NCBI GenBank assembly: GCA_020631735.1
Contig: CM036199.1
Location: 17,773,553 to 17,837,552 of the forward strand
From: Saccharum officinarum
Lineage: Eukaryota; Streptophyta; Magnoliopsida; Poales; Poaceae
Direction of reading: 5' to 3'
Length of the DNA stretch: 64,000 bases
Shown: in pieces, positions 31,293 to 45,711 of the stretch
Position numbering within the stretch: the stretch's first letter is position 1
How the letters are laid out: every line of letters starts with the position of its first letter
The notes under the pieces: generated by a model
The model's database searches: none
Seen by the model: only the letters and a program-made list of their open reading frames with translations
Told to the model about the DNA's origin: nothing
Translations under genes and position numbers: made by a program

Positions 31293-34200
31293 TCAATTAA
31301 ACCAACTAAGCTTGAGCATAACTCAAACTTAGCAACAGGAACAGACTTTGTCATCATATCAGCAGGATTATCATGAGTACTAATCTTGCATACCTTCAGC
31401 TTACCTTCTTCAATCACATCTTGCACAAAATGATACTTGATATCTTGTGCTTAGTTCTCTCATGGAACATCTGATCTTTAGTGAGGTAAATTGCACTTTG
31501 ACTGTCACAGTGCAAACTTATGCAAGATTCAATTCCACTGAGTTCAACGTACAAACCTTTCAACCATATTAATTCTTTGCACGCTTCATAAATAGCCATA
31601 TATTCTGCTTCAGTAGTAGACAAAGCAACAACAGACTGTAACGTAGCCCTCCAACTCACAGCACAACTGCCAACAGTAAACACATAACCAATAATTGATC
31701 TTCGCCTATCCAGATCAGCAGCATAATCAGAATCCACATAACCAATGAGACCCTTATCAGTTCTTCCAAACTTCAAACATGAATCTGCTGTGCCTCTGAG
31801 ATACCTGAAAATCCACTGAACTATCCTCCAATGTTCTTTGCCAGCATTAGACATATATCTACTAACAAGACTCATAGCATATGATAAATCTGGACGAGAG
31901 CAAACCATGGCATACATCAAAGACCCAATAGCACTAGAATAAGGAACCCTTGACATGTACTCAATCTCTGCATCTATACTAGGACACTGAGCAGCTGACA
32001 ACTTAAAGTGAGGTGCAATAGGGGTACTAACAGCCGTAGCATTTTGCATGTTGAAACGCTGAAGAACTTTCTTGATATAATTTTGTTAACTAAGAAATAG
32101 CAAACCAGATTTTCTGTCTCTACTAATTTTCATACCAAGAATTTTCTTAGCACTACCAAGATCTTTCATATCAAACTCACTACTTACCAACTTCTTTAAC
32201 TTAGTGATTTTATTCTTGCTCTTGGCAGCAATCAGCATATCATCAACATATAACAGCAAATATATAAGTGATCCATTAACATGCTTGATATAAACACAGC
32301 TATCATATCTAGATCTTTTGAAACTGTGTGACAATATAAATGAATTAAACCTTTTGTTCCACTGATGAGGGGACTGTTTCAAACCATACAAGGAGCGCTT
32401 CAACTTGCACACATATTTTTCCTTGCCAGGCACTATAAACCCTTCCGGTTGGTCTATGTATATGTCCTCTAGCTCTCCATGCAAAAACGCAGTCTTCACA
32501 TCTAACTGCTCAAGTTCAAGATCATGTGAAGCAACAATACTCAAGAAAGTACGAATTGAACTGTGTTTTACCACTAGAGAGAACACATCATTATAGTCAA
32601 CACCCAGAAATTGACTGTAGCCTTTTGCAACTAACCTTGCCTTATACTTTGGAGGCTCGCTTGGAGATAAACCCTCCTTTCTCTTGAAGATCCACTTGCA
32701 GTTTATGGTCTTCTTTTCCTTAGGCAAAGGAACAACCTCCCATGTACTGTTCTTCTCAAGAGATTGCATCTCCTCATGCATAGCAGAAATTCAATTATCA
32801 CTATCAGCACAACGAACAGCTTCTTTATAGGTTGCTGGCTCATGAACATTCTTCACCTGTTCAGCACAACTCAAAGCATAGTAAGACAAATTACATTCTT
32901 CGATAAGACGTTTAGGAGGTACAACTGTCCTTGTTGACTTGCGTTGAGCAATAGGTAATTCCTCCTGTAGCTGCAAACTAGGAGGAGTTTGCTGAACATC
33001 ATCATGAGCATCATCATCAGCAACATCATTATTATGGTCATCCTGCTCATCAGCAGGCTCCACCTGCACACCTATATCATCATCAACATGCTCCACCTGT
33101 ATGCGCATACTCTGCAGCTCTTTTTCTGGAACATAATCTGAGGGCAAACTGTGAGTAAACATCACAGATTCTTTAAATACAACACTCCTGCTCATAAAAG
33201 TCTTCCCTATTTTAGGATTTCATAACTTATAGCCTTTGATTCCCGAACCATAACCAAGGAAAAGACACTTAACAACTCTAGGCTCTAATTTTCCATTGTC
33301 AACATGAGCATAAGCAGTGCATCCAAAAACTTTTAACTGTGAATAATCAGCAGGCGTACCAGACCATACCTCAATAGAAGTTTTCTTATTTAGTGGAATA
33401 GAAGGTGACCTGTTTATCAAGTAACAGGCAGTATTAGCAGCTTCAGCCCAAAAACGCTTGCTCATCCTTGCATGAGACAGCATGCAACGAGCCTTGGAGA
33501 TAATGGTCCTGTTTATCCGTTCTGCCACACCATTCTGTTGTGGAGTATGGGGTATGGTGTGATGCCTAACAATGCCTTCCTGTCTGCAATAATCATTAAA
33601 GGCATGCGAACAAAATTCTCCACCATTATCAGTACGACGTAATTTTACCTTCCTTTCAGTTTGTCTTTCTATCATTACTTTCCAGTTCTTAAAAGCAGCA
33701 AAAGTATCATCTTTCTGTTTTAGAAAATAAGGCCAAACCCTTCTAGAGTAATCATCAATAATTGTAAGCATGTAACGAGCACCACCTAGTGAGGACTTCT
33801 TAGAAGGACCCCATAAATCAGCATGAACATAATCAAGAGTACCTTTGGTGGTGTGAATAGAAGTGTTGAACTGTACCCTCTTATGCTTGCCGAAAATGCA
33901 ATGCTCACAAAAATTTATCTTACTCGAAGTGCAGCCTTTCAGTAGGTTTCTCTTTATCAAATCTGCCATACCATGGTGACTTATATGTCCCAAACATATG
34001 TGCCAAAGGTTAGTTTTACTAGGTTCATCATTAGTAACAGCAGCAGCAGCGAAATCAGAACCATGTAAAGTACATCCTCTAAGGACATATAACTTTACAG
34101 AATTAAGATCACCTTTCAAACAGACAAGAGAACCTTTTGATACCTTCAGAATGCCATCTGAACCGGAATATTTGTAACCTTTTGCATCAAGCGTGCTTAA

Positions 34201-34371
34201 TGAGATAAGATTCCTGGACATCCCTGGTATATACCTGACGTTTTTCAGCGTGCGTGTCATGCCATCATCAGTCTTGATCTGAACTGATCCAATCCCCACG
34301 ACGTCACATGGGTTATCATCTCCCATCCGCACAATATCCCCTTTCTGCACAGACTTATATGAACTAAACTA
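31293..34371 (-). pseudogene. Copia pol: protease end, integrase, RT and RNase H, with four in-frame stops
   Basis: From 34368 down to about 31450 one frame encodes the whole of pol. It carries a GAG-pre-integrase region with HHGM and CEHC, and integrase with DLWGP, TIIDDYSRRVW, RRTDNGGEFCS and GVAERINRTI. RT follows with [25 protein letters not shown] and YVDDMLIAAKS. RNase H has SYDYAAD-type and STTEAEYMA motifs. Stops at 34369-34371, 33220-33222, 32791-32793 and 32086-32088 interrupt this frame. A single-base frameshift near 31447 precedes the normal C-terminus, which ends at 31293. Confidence 0.92.
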
Positions 34372-35313
34372 ATTTCTGTTAGTGCAAATATAAAATGAAC
34401 ATGCGGAATCTAGAATCCATTCATCATGACCAGCAACACAACCAGCAAGCACTATCAGACAATCTCCAGAATCATCATCAGACGCAGCAGCAGCAACAGA
34501 GACCTTACCAGCCGACTTGTTTTTTCTCTTCTCCTTATTCTGTACTTTTCTGCAATCCTCAACATTATGATTTGTCAGCTTGCAATAAACACAGAACTTT
34601 TTATTACCATGCGGCTTGGACTTTGAACGGCCTCTCCTCTCGTAGTTCTTTCTACCATCAATGCTATCATATGAGGATCTGTTATCAGTTCTGCCTCTCA
34701 CATGCAAAGCTTCGCCCTTTGAGGACGACGTTCCGTCATGCTGCACTATAACTTTCATCTTCTCCTTAGACTGGAGAGCCTCATAAACTTCCTTTAGGGT
34801 TAGTTCATCATGGCTCAAAAGTATGGTGTCACAAAAATTTGCATACGAATTTGGCAAAGAACATAACAGTAGAAGACCTAAGTCCTCATCATCATACTTC
34901 ACCTCCATCGACACTAGGTCGGCCACGATCTTCTTGAATTCAGCGATGTGGGTCATCACCGAATCCTCCTCCTTCATCCTCAGAGTGAACAACTTCATCT
35001 TCATCTGCATCTTACTGGTTAGATCCTTGCACATACAGATCGATTCCAGTTTCAGCCATAGTTCTGCAGCAGTTTTCTCTTTCAAACACTCCTGCAAAAT
35101 ATCATTATGAAAATGTAACTGAATTAGGGCGAGAGCTTTCTGATCCTTGCGGATCTCCTCAGGAGTCCAATCGGCCTTCCTCTTGCCGAAGTTATCCAGC
35201 GCCTCATCGTAGTCATGAGTCTGCGCCAGAATTCCCCGCATCTTGACTTGCCACAGCGAGAACCGCGTGTCGTAGTTCAGCAGCGGAAGATCGAACTTTA
35301 TCGACGTCGTCAT
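34372..35313 (-). pseudogene. Copia gag (UBN2) and protease start
   Basis: The ATG at 35311-35313 is the first after the PBS. The gag has FDLPLLNYDTRFSLWQVKM at its start, LQECLKEKTAAELWLKLE, and one zinc knuckle CVYCKLTNHNVEDC. It runs on to the protease motif WILDSACS, which is usually DSG(A/C)S. The reading frame continues into pol but is cut by the TAG at 34369. Confidence 0.9.
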
Positions 35314-35346
35314 GAACCCTACAGCAACCAAAGCTCCGGTACCACT

Positions 35347-35734
35347 TGTTATGAACGACGTATGGAATATGAAGTAAAACGAAATCAATCACAGCGGAGA
35401 CACACGATTTAACGTGGAAAACCCCTCCAATGCGAAGGGAAAAAAACCACGGGCACCAGCCAGCAACAATCTCACTATCTCAAGAGTTTTGGGTTACACG
35501 TTTGTGGCGGCTTACAAGAGAATCAAGTCTCCAAGAAACCATAGCAAGGGTATATATGTACCGTACCACGGGGGCTCCGCCCCCCGCACCCCCCGTGTGT
35601 GCACGGGCGCGGCCTGATGGGCCGGCTTCAGACTCCGCTACGCTCCGGCCCAACCTTCGGCTTTTACGGGCCTCCGCTTCGCTCCGTCGGAAGCCCGGCC
35701 TATATCTTGCAGTGAATTTGGAACAACTCCAACA
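35347..35734 (-). repeat. 5' LTR of the Tork-like Copia element
   Basis: It is 388 bp with the same termini as the other LTR. The most divergent patch lies near 35498-35516 and consists of six transitions. Confidence 0.95.
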
Positions 35735-36530
35735 GCCTATTGTGCTCAAAATCGACATTCCAAACCACTGCTTTAATAATTCCCAAACTTCTTTTGTGAA
35801 TGGGCAGTCCTTGCATAGATGTGTTGGTGTTTCGTGCTCAATGCCACATAATTTGCAAATCGGATCATGTTGCCAGTTGCGCTTACTTAGGTTGTTGGCT
35901 GTCAGGATCTTCTTGTGAAGCAATGTCCAGGCGAAAAAAATGACATTTGGGTTTAGCTTTCGCCTTCCAGATCGGCATGATTTTCATTTTACTGAAGGTG
36001 CCCTCAAACTGAATACGGTAGGCACTCTTTGTAGTGTATTCTCCGTCTACAGTCCATCGCCATCGTATTGAATCTTCCCTAGAATTATCCAACGTGACTT
36101 CCCTGGTGAGTTCCCAAAGTGCAACAAATTCAGTCACCTCTTGTTGGGAGGATATAGGAGAAACATGATCAACCCATTTATTACGTTCCAGGGCTTTGTT
36201 GACCCGGACATTTCTTCTTTTGGTTTTCTTAAAAAGAGTTGGAGCAATATTTTTTGGAGCTGTTCCTTGTAACCAAGAAGACTGCCAAAAGCTAGCAGTT
36301 GTTCCATTTCCCACCGTTACCAGGGTTGAGGCATTGAAAAGATCCCGATCCTCCTGATTGCAAGGTACATCTAAGTTTGTCCAAGCTGTCTTTTTCTTTC
36401 CACTGGTACCACATCCATCTGAGTCTTAAAGCGCGGGCAAAACGATCAAGATCAGTGACACCAAGCCCGATATCTAGCTGAGTCCTACAGAGTCAGATGA
36501 TGAGAGCCTTACGAAATCCAGGGGCCCTTC
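35735..36530 (-). pseudogene. LINE ORF2 C-terminal part with zinc-binding RT domain, 5' truncated
   Basis: The minus-strand reading shows GLGVTDLDRFARALRLRWM, VGNGTTASFWQSSW, and a zf-RVT region with CKLCGIEHETPTHLCKDC. This order is typical of plant L1-type LINEs near the end of ORF2. There are frame changes near 36370 and 35920. Upstream of about 36530 no LINE sequence is seen, so the copy is 5' truncated, as usual. It is interrupted at 35735 by the Copia element. Confidence 0.8.
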
Positions 36531-36809
36531 TTTTTTTATAGGATAGTAATTGAACCACTGGAGAATGTTTTACAGGGTGAAGTGAATCAACCACCTCAAG
36601 CAATTGCCATGGACAAAATATATCTACACCATGTACATCAAATTACAGTCTCAGCTGCCTGATGCTAGCTACTAGCCCGTGCTCAGTGTTTCCTTCATTT
36701 ATGGGATTTGTCACTTATCCTTCATGTATATGCTCCATGCACCTTCTTCCCCTTTCTCTCTGGTCTACTACTAACTGATGAACGCGCTGCGGCTGAAGCT
36801 TCAGGACAG
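36531..36809 (-). other. 3' flank of the P450 gene
   Basis: This presumably includes the 3' UTR. No clear AATAAA was found on the minus strand and no other feature is visible. Confidence 0.5.
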
Positions 36810-40927
<4,118 letters not shown>

Positions 40928-41616
40928 CGCCCACCACCACTCCTCCCTAGTTTCATCTCATCTCACAACTGCATGCATGGATCGGCCGGAGCCTGCAAGA
41001 ATCTCTTCTCACCTATCTATCTATCTATCTATCTACAGTGTAGTTATGTATATATGTAAGTATATATGAATGCTTTGCTTGCTTCCCTTAGCTTTGCTCA
41101 ACAATGCTCACACACAGGCCGCTGGCCAGCTCCCTCCCTCTCTCTAGAACGGAAGGTGAGGGGGGAGCTATATAGTAGCAGAAGGCAGGAAGGACCTTGG
41201 CAAATGGAGAGGAGGGAAAGGAGATAGAGAGAGGGAGGGGGAAAAATAAGGCTGCCTTTTGTTTCCTTTCTTTTGGCCGCCTTCTTTTCATTTATTTATG
41301 TATTTATTTATTTAGAGTAGTGTTCTTCCCCTGAGCCTGAGCTGTAGTACTAGCATGCATGATCTCTGTTTCTCTCTAAAAGAAAAGGGTTGTATGATCT
41401 CTGTTTTTACTGTTGCCAAATTACCTCCATGACGCAGTACAGCACAGTAACGAGTACTAGCTTTTATCAAGGAGCAGAGGGGAGCTATAGCTAGGACTAG
41501 GAGGATGGTCCAGCGTAGAGTAGCCTAGCATCTAGGCTGCTGAAGGTGCAGTCAAACACGCAGGTAGAGACAGACAGACAGAAAATCTACTCCTACTAGT
41601 CTACTCCTACTACTAG
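40928..41616 (-). promoter_or_regulatory. Putative D11 promoter and 5' UTR
   Basis: On minus, a TATA-like CTATATAGC (41166-41174) lies about 240 bp upstream of the start codon. A TATC tetranucleotide tract (41013-41034) falls in the likely 5' UTR. A purine-rich block with GAGAGAGGGAGG (41215-41242, plus strand) resembles GAGA-type CT-rich plant promoter tracts. No experimentally defined brassinosteroid-response element was identified with confidence. Confidence 0.5.
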
Positions 41617-41857
41617 GCCCTTGTTTAGATTGAAGATTTTTTCAAACTAATAAATAGTACCACTTTCGTCTTATTTGATAAATATTGTCCAATCATAGAC
41701 CAACTAGGCTCAAAAGATTCATCTCGTGATTTTGAACTAAACTGTGTAATTAGATATTTTTTTACCTATATTTAGTACTCCATGCAAGTGGCTAAAAATT
41801 GATGTGATGGAGAGAGAGTGAAAAAACTTGGAATTTTGAGGTGATCTAAACATGGGC
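41617..41857. mobile_element. MITE upstream of D11 (copy 1)
   Basis: It has terminal repeats GGCCCTTGTTTAGAT and ATCTAAACATGGGC, flanked by TA-containing sequence. It shares internal blocks with the elements at 41874 and 43252 (CAATCATAGACCAACTAGGC and similar). Confidence 0.75.
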
Positions 41858-41873
41858 TAGTATTGGGAGTGCA

Positions 41874-42115
41874 GGTGCTGTTTAGTTGGTAAAATTTTTG
41901 GCGAAACGTTACTGTAGCAGTTTCGTTGTTATTTGGCAAATATTGTCCAATCATAGTCTAATTAGGCTTAAAAGATTTGTCTCGTCCATTTCGTCTAAAC
42001 TGTGTAATTAGTTTTATTTTTTATCTATATTTAATGCTTCATGCATGCGTTCAAAGATTCGATGTGACGGGGAATCTGAAAATTTTGATAAAATTTTTTG
42101 CATCTAAACGGTACC
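41874..42115. mobile_element. MITE upstream of D11 (copy 2)
   Basis: This 242-bp element has termini GGTGCTGTTTAG and CTAAACGGTACC. It lies only 16 bp from the previous one and is of the same family. Confidence 0.75.
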
Positions 42116-43251
42116 TAGGCTGCGGTGCTGAAACTCTGGGAGTACAGTAAAATGTTGAGACTGACTCACCGGCGTCCGCTACCGCATCCTGAGGATGGAT
42201 TTAGCGGAAAAAGCCCCGCATCAGGTACGTTATCACCGTCCGGTATCCTCCAGGACCGGCTTCCGTCCGCCAAATTTGACGTGGTAACGGGAGTGCGCTA
42301 TCCGTGCGTGGGGGCCCGCCGTTGGTGCGGACGGACGAGGACGCCGCCGCTGCGACGAAGAAGAGGACGGGGACGCCGCGGCCGCGACGGGGACGCCGGT
42401 GCGGATGGACGCGGACGCACGAGGTCGACGAAGAAGAGGACGGGGTCGCCGGTGCTGACGGATGCGGTGCGCTCGTCGAGGTCATCTTCCGCCGCCGCTG
42501 CAGATGCGAGCTCCAGGTGCGAGCTCCGCCACGCCTCGCCTACGAGCGCCGCCGCGCTGGCCCGCGAGCGCCGCCGTGCTCGCCTGTGCGTGCCGCGCTC
42601 CTCGCCCCGGCTCCGGCTACCACGCGCGCCGGAGATGGAGATGGGGCAGGGGCGCCGGCCGGGGATGGAGACGGGGCAGGGGCGTCGGCCTGCTCTAGCC
42701 CCGGCTCCGGCCACCGCGCGCGCCAGAGAGGAAGGCAGGGGCGCGGCCAGTGAGGGAGGCGGGAGCGGAGAGAGAGAAGGAGGGAGGGGCGGCGGGGCAG
42801 TGGCTGGGGAGTGGAGGCGGCTGGGAGGAAGAAGGGGGAGAGAGGAGCCGGCGGAGGAAGAGAGGAAGGAGGGGAGAGAGAGAAAAAATTAAAATAATTC
42901 TAACATGTGGGCCCACACAGTGGATAGAGGATGATATAGAGTATGGATGGGTGCGGGAGAAAGCAGCATAGAGAAGAGAATCTTGATGACCAGACTGGAA
43001 TATTTCTTTTAGATGATGAATATAGAGGACGACGAGTGCGGACAGTCTGAGCGAATGTGGAGATTTGCAAATTGCAACTTAAGACTTGTAATAAAAAAAG
43101 GATGAAATACAAACGGTGAATTCTAATCCTTGGCGCTATGTAGTTTGCTACCTTGATCTTAGTCAAATTGGACGCATCGACAGAGACGCACGAGTGTTGT
43201 TCCTAAAATAGGTTTTTGTTTAGAAACATGATCGGTTTGGGTCAATAGGTT
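42116..43251. other. GC-rich low-complexity region, no gene supported
   Basis: 42290-42890 is a purine-biased, very GC-rich stretch with repeated GAGGACGGGGACGCC-, CGGAGATGGAGA- and GGGGCAGGGGCG-like words. Open frames in it (up to 255 codons) are long because of composition. They encode Arg/Gly/Glu-rich sequence without a domain, and opposite frames are open too. The AT-richer remainder to 43251 shows nothing. Confidence 0.6.
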
Positions 43252-43496
43252 GTCTGTGTTTAGTTCTAAAAACTGGAGCGCCAAAAATACTGTAGCGATA
43301 CTGTAGCGTTTCGTTTGTATTTGGTAATAATTGTTCAACCGTTGACTAATTAGGCTCAAAACGTTCGTCTCGTAAAGTACAACCAAACTGTGCAATTAGT
43401 TTTTGATTTTATCCACATTTACTATTCTGTATCACAAGTTTGATGTGACGGGTAATTTTTTTACATAATACACTTTTAATGGAACTCAACACAGCC
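43252..43496. mobile_element. MITE (copy 3 of the family)
   Basis: This 245-bp element has termini GTCTGTGTTTAGTTCT and GGAACTCAACACAGCC. It is flanked by GTT at 43249-43251 and 43497-43499, and has internal homology to the two MITEs upstream of D11. Confidence 0.75.
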
Positions 43497-43605
43497 GTTG
43501 TGTCATCTGCGGTAACAGTAGTAGTACATTGATTGGATTGATGGGTGCAGCAATGATTTTGTTCCATCCTATAATTGGTGTTTTTTTTCTTCTGATTATT
43601 ATATT

Positions 43606-45250
43606 TGAAAGGATCAAGATGCCCAAGAGGGAGGGTGAATTGGGCTTTTCTAAAAATTAATTGCAAGAATTAAATCCTACAAGCCAAACTTCACCCGTAG
43701 TGCCTACTTATGTTCCTTGTGTTTCTACCGATAAAAGTTAAGCACCCTAAGTTCCAATCCTAGACTAGCAAGACAATTCTAGGAAAGTAATCAAGCAATG
43801 AAAGTAATGCAAGAAAGTAAATGCTTGAAATTAAGGGATAGGAACACGGCGATGTTTTGCCGAGGTATCGAAGAGTCGCCACTCCCCACTAGTCCTCGTT
43901 GGAGAACCCGCGCAAGGGTGTAGCTCCCCCTTGATCCGCGCAAGGATCAAGTGCTCTCTACGGGTTGATTCTTCGACACTCCGTCGCGGCGAATCACCCA
44001 AAGCCGCTCACAACTTGAGTTGGGTCACCCACAATCTCGTCGGATGATCACCGAACTCCCAATTACCACCAAACCGTCTAGGTGATGGCGATCACCAAGA
44101 GTAACAAGCTAGAACTCTCACTTGACCACAACAAGTCTAATGAGAAGATGGATGTACACTTGCTAGACTCTTGTCACTAGAGAGGATTCTCAAACTTTGA
44201 TTCGCAAATCTCAATCCTCACTATGGCTCTTGCACTCCCTTGCACTTCAAAGATGTTTCTCAACTAAACAAATGAGCAAGAGACCTCTAAAAGAGGTGGA
44301 GGGGTTGTATTTATAGACCCTCAGACAAATCCAACCGTTACCTTTCGAAACAGCCAGACGCGCACTGACCGGACGCGCCTGTCGATATGACCGGACGCGC
44401 CGGTCGGTTGTAACGGTCGAAAACGGAAACTTGTACTGAGAGACCGGACGCGCCGATCTGTGCTGACCGGACGCGCCGGTCTGAGATGACCGGACGCGCC
44501 GATCAGGGATGATCGGACGCGTCCGATCATGCAAGAGCTCTCTGTAAATTTGACCTGACGCAACACCGCGTCCGATCATAGGTGACCGGACACGTCAGGT
44601 CTTCGCTGGACCTTACTGGAACATGACCGGACACGCCGGTCTTTTTCACAGTTGCGTCCGATCATTGCTGTTTACCCTCTGGAACACGTGTCACATTGAC
44701 CACCGCGTCCGGTCCTCTCAAGGACCGCGTCCGGTCAGTCAGCCGAAAAACGCAGTTAAGACTTTGTACTGACCGGACGCGTCCGGTCATGACCAGGACC
44801 GCGTCCGGTCATAGGTAAACGGCTCAAACGTCTTCTAAACGCAATGCAACTTGAACCAAGTTGCTTCTAACTGTACTCTGAGCTTTTCTCGAGCTACCTA
44901 GTGCTAAGTTTGACAAGTGTGCACCACACCTAAACATAAGACTCACCTAGGTCAAGCTACTCGCTCATGCCCCTCTTCATAGTACGGTCAAAGGAAGAAA
45001 CAAAGATCCTAACGACTATTCCAGATGTATCTCAACACCTTGACATCCGGAACTAACCGTCCTTAATCTTATCGTTGATCCTTTGAAAACCGAAACGATT
45101 TCCATCAAGGGACATGACTGCCATATTGCTCAAAGCAGTTATCATCTCCATGACCTAACTTACCGATGTTTCTGCAAAACACACGTTAGTCATGGTAATT
45201 ATGTGTTGTCATTAATTGCCGAAACCAACACGGGGGCCTAGATGCTTTCA
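43606..45250 (-). repeat. 3' LTR of the large Sirevirus
   Basis: It starts TGAAAGGATC and ends TGCTTTCA on the plus strand. The TATA box TATTTATA (plus orientation, 44308-44315) lies 41 bp from the GC-rich array at 44356-44812. Confidence 0.95.
44356..44812. promoter_or_regulatory. GACCGGACGCG palindromic array in the large Sirevirus LTR
   Basis: About a dozen and a half copies of ACCGGACGCG or GCGTCCGGTC occur here, including the perfect palindrome GACCGGACGCGTCCGGTC at 44771-44788. In element orientation the array lies directly upstream of the TATA box. The same array is at 56191-56642 in the other LTR. Confidence 0.9.
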
Positions 45251-45264
45251 ATCTCCCCCTTTTT
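45251..45264 (-). promoter_or_regulatory. Polypurine tract of the large Sirevirus
   Basis: On minus AAAAAGGGGGAGAT abuts the LTR. Further GGGGGAG tracts lie at 45642-45690, matching the multiple-PPT habit of Sireviruses. Confidence 0.88.
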
Positions 45265-45711
45265 GGTGATTGATGACAACACTTAGATTCAGAAGATATG
45301 AGTTGAGGTTTTCGATCATGCTTGGTTCACATAAGCATACAGCTGTAAGCACAAGGGGTTAGACAATGCTTATGTGTTCCAAGCCAACTGAGTGTACTTA
45401 TAAGATAAGACATGAAAGGTTAGTACACATAGAAAATAGCTCATATGAAATCGGAGAAAGGCACGGAAGCACAACCTTATGAGCTATAAACAAACAAGTG
45501 ACATGATTTAAAGCTGTGATTAGTTAAACCATATAGACTTAAGATATCTCATAAGATCACATGTCACACGAATGCAATTACTGTAAAGTAAACATGATGC
45601 ATGAGAGTAGCACACAAGAAAAGAACGAAAACCCTAACAAAAAGCTCCCCCTAAGCTCCCCCTGAATCTACTCTCTCTCTCCCCCTTTGGCATCAACCGC
45701 AAAAAACTAAT

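Larger units (their letters stand above)
30802..35734 (-). mobile_element. Copia (Tork/TNT1-like) LTR retrotransposon, inactivated
   Basis: The element is 4933 bp, with LTRs of 387 bp (30802-31188) and 388 bp (35347-35734) and a perfect TSD GCCTA. The PBS TGGTACCGGAGC (minus, just left of 35347) is a variant of the initiator-Met site. The order gag, protease, integrase, RT, RNase H is that of Copia. The LTRs differ at about 11 positions by eye, 10 of them transitions. It is inserted in a LINE fragment with the same orientation. Confidence 0.95.

Noticed and set aside
42125..42892. 255-codon ORF in the GC-rich block
   Set aside because: It is low-complexity Arg/Gly/Glu sequence with overlapping open frames on both strands, no domain and no start context of note.
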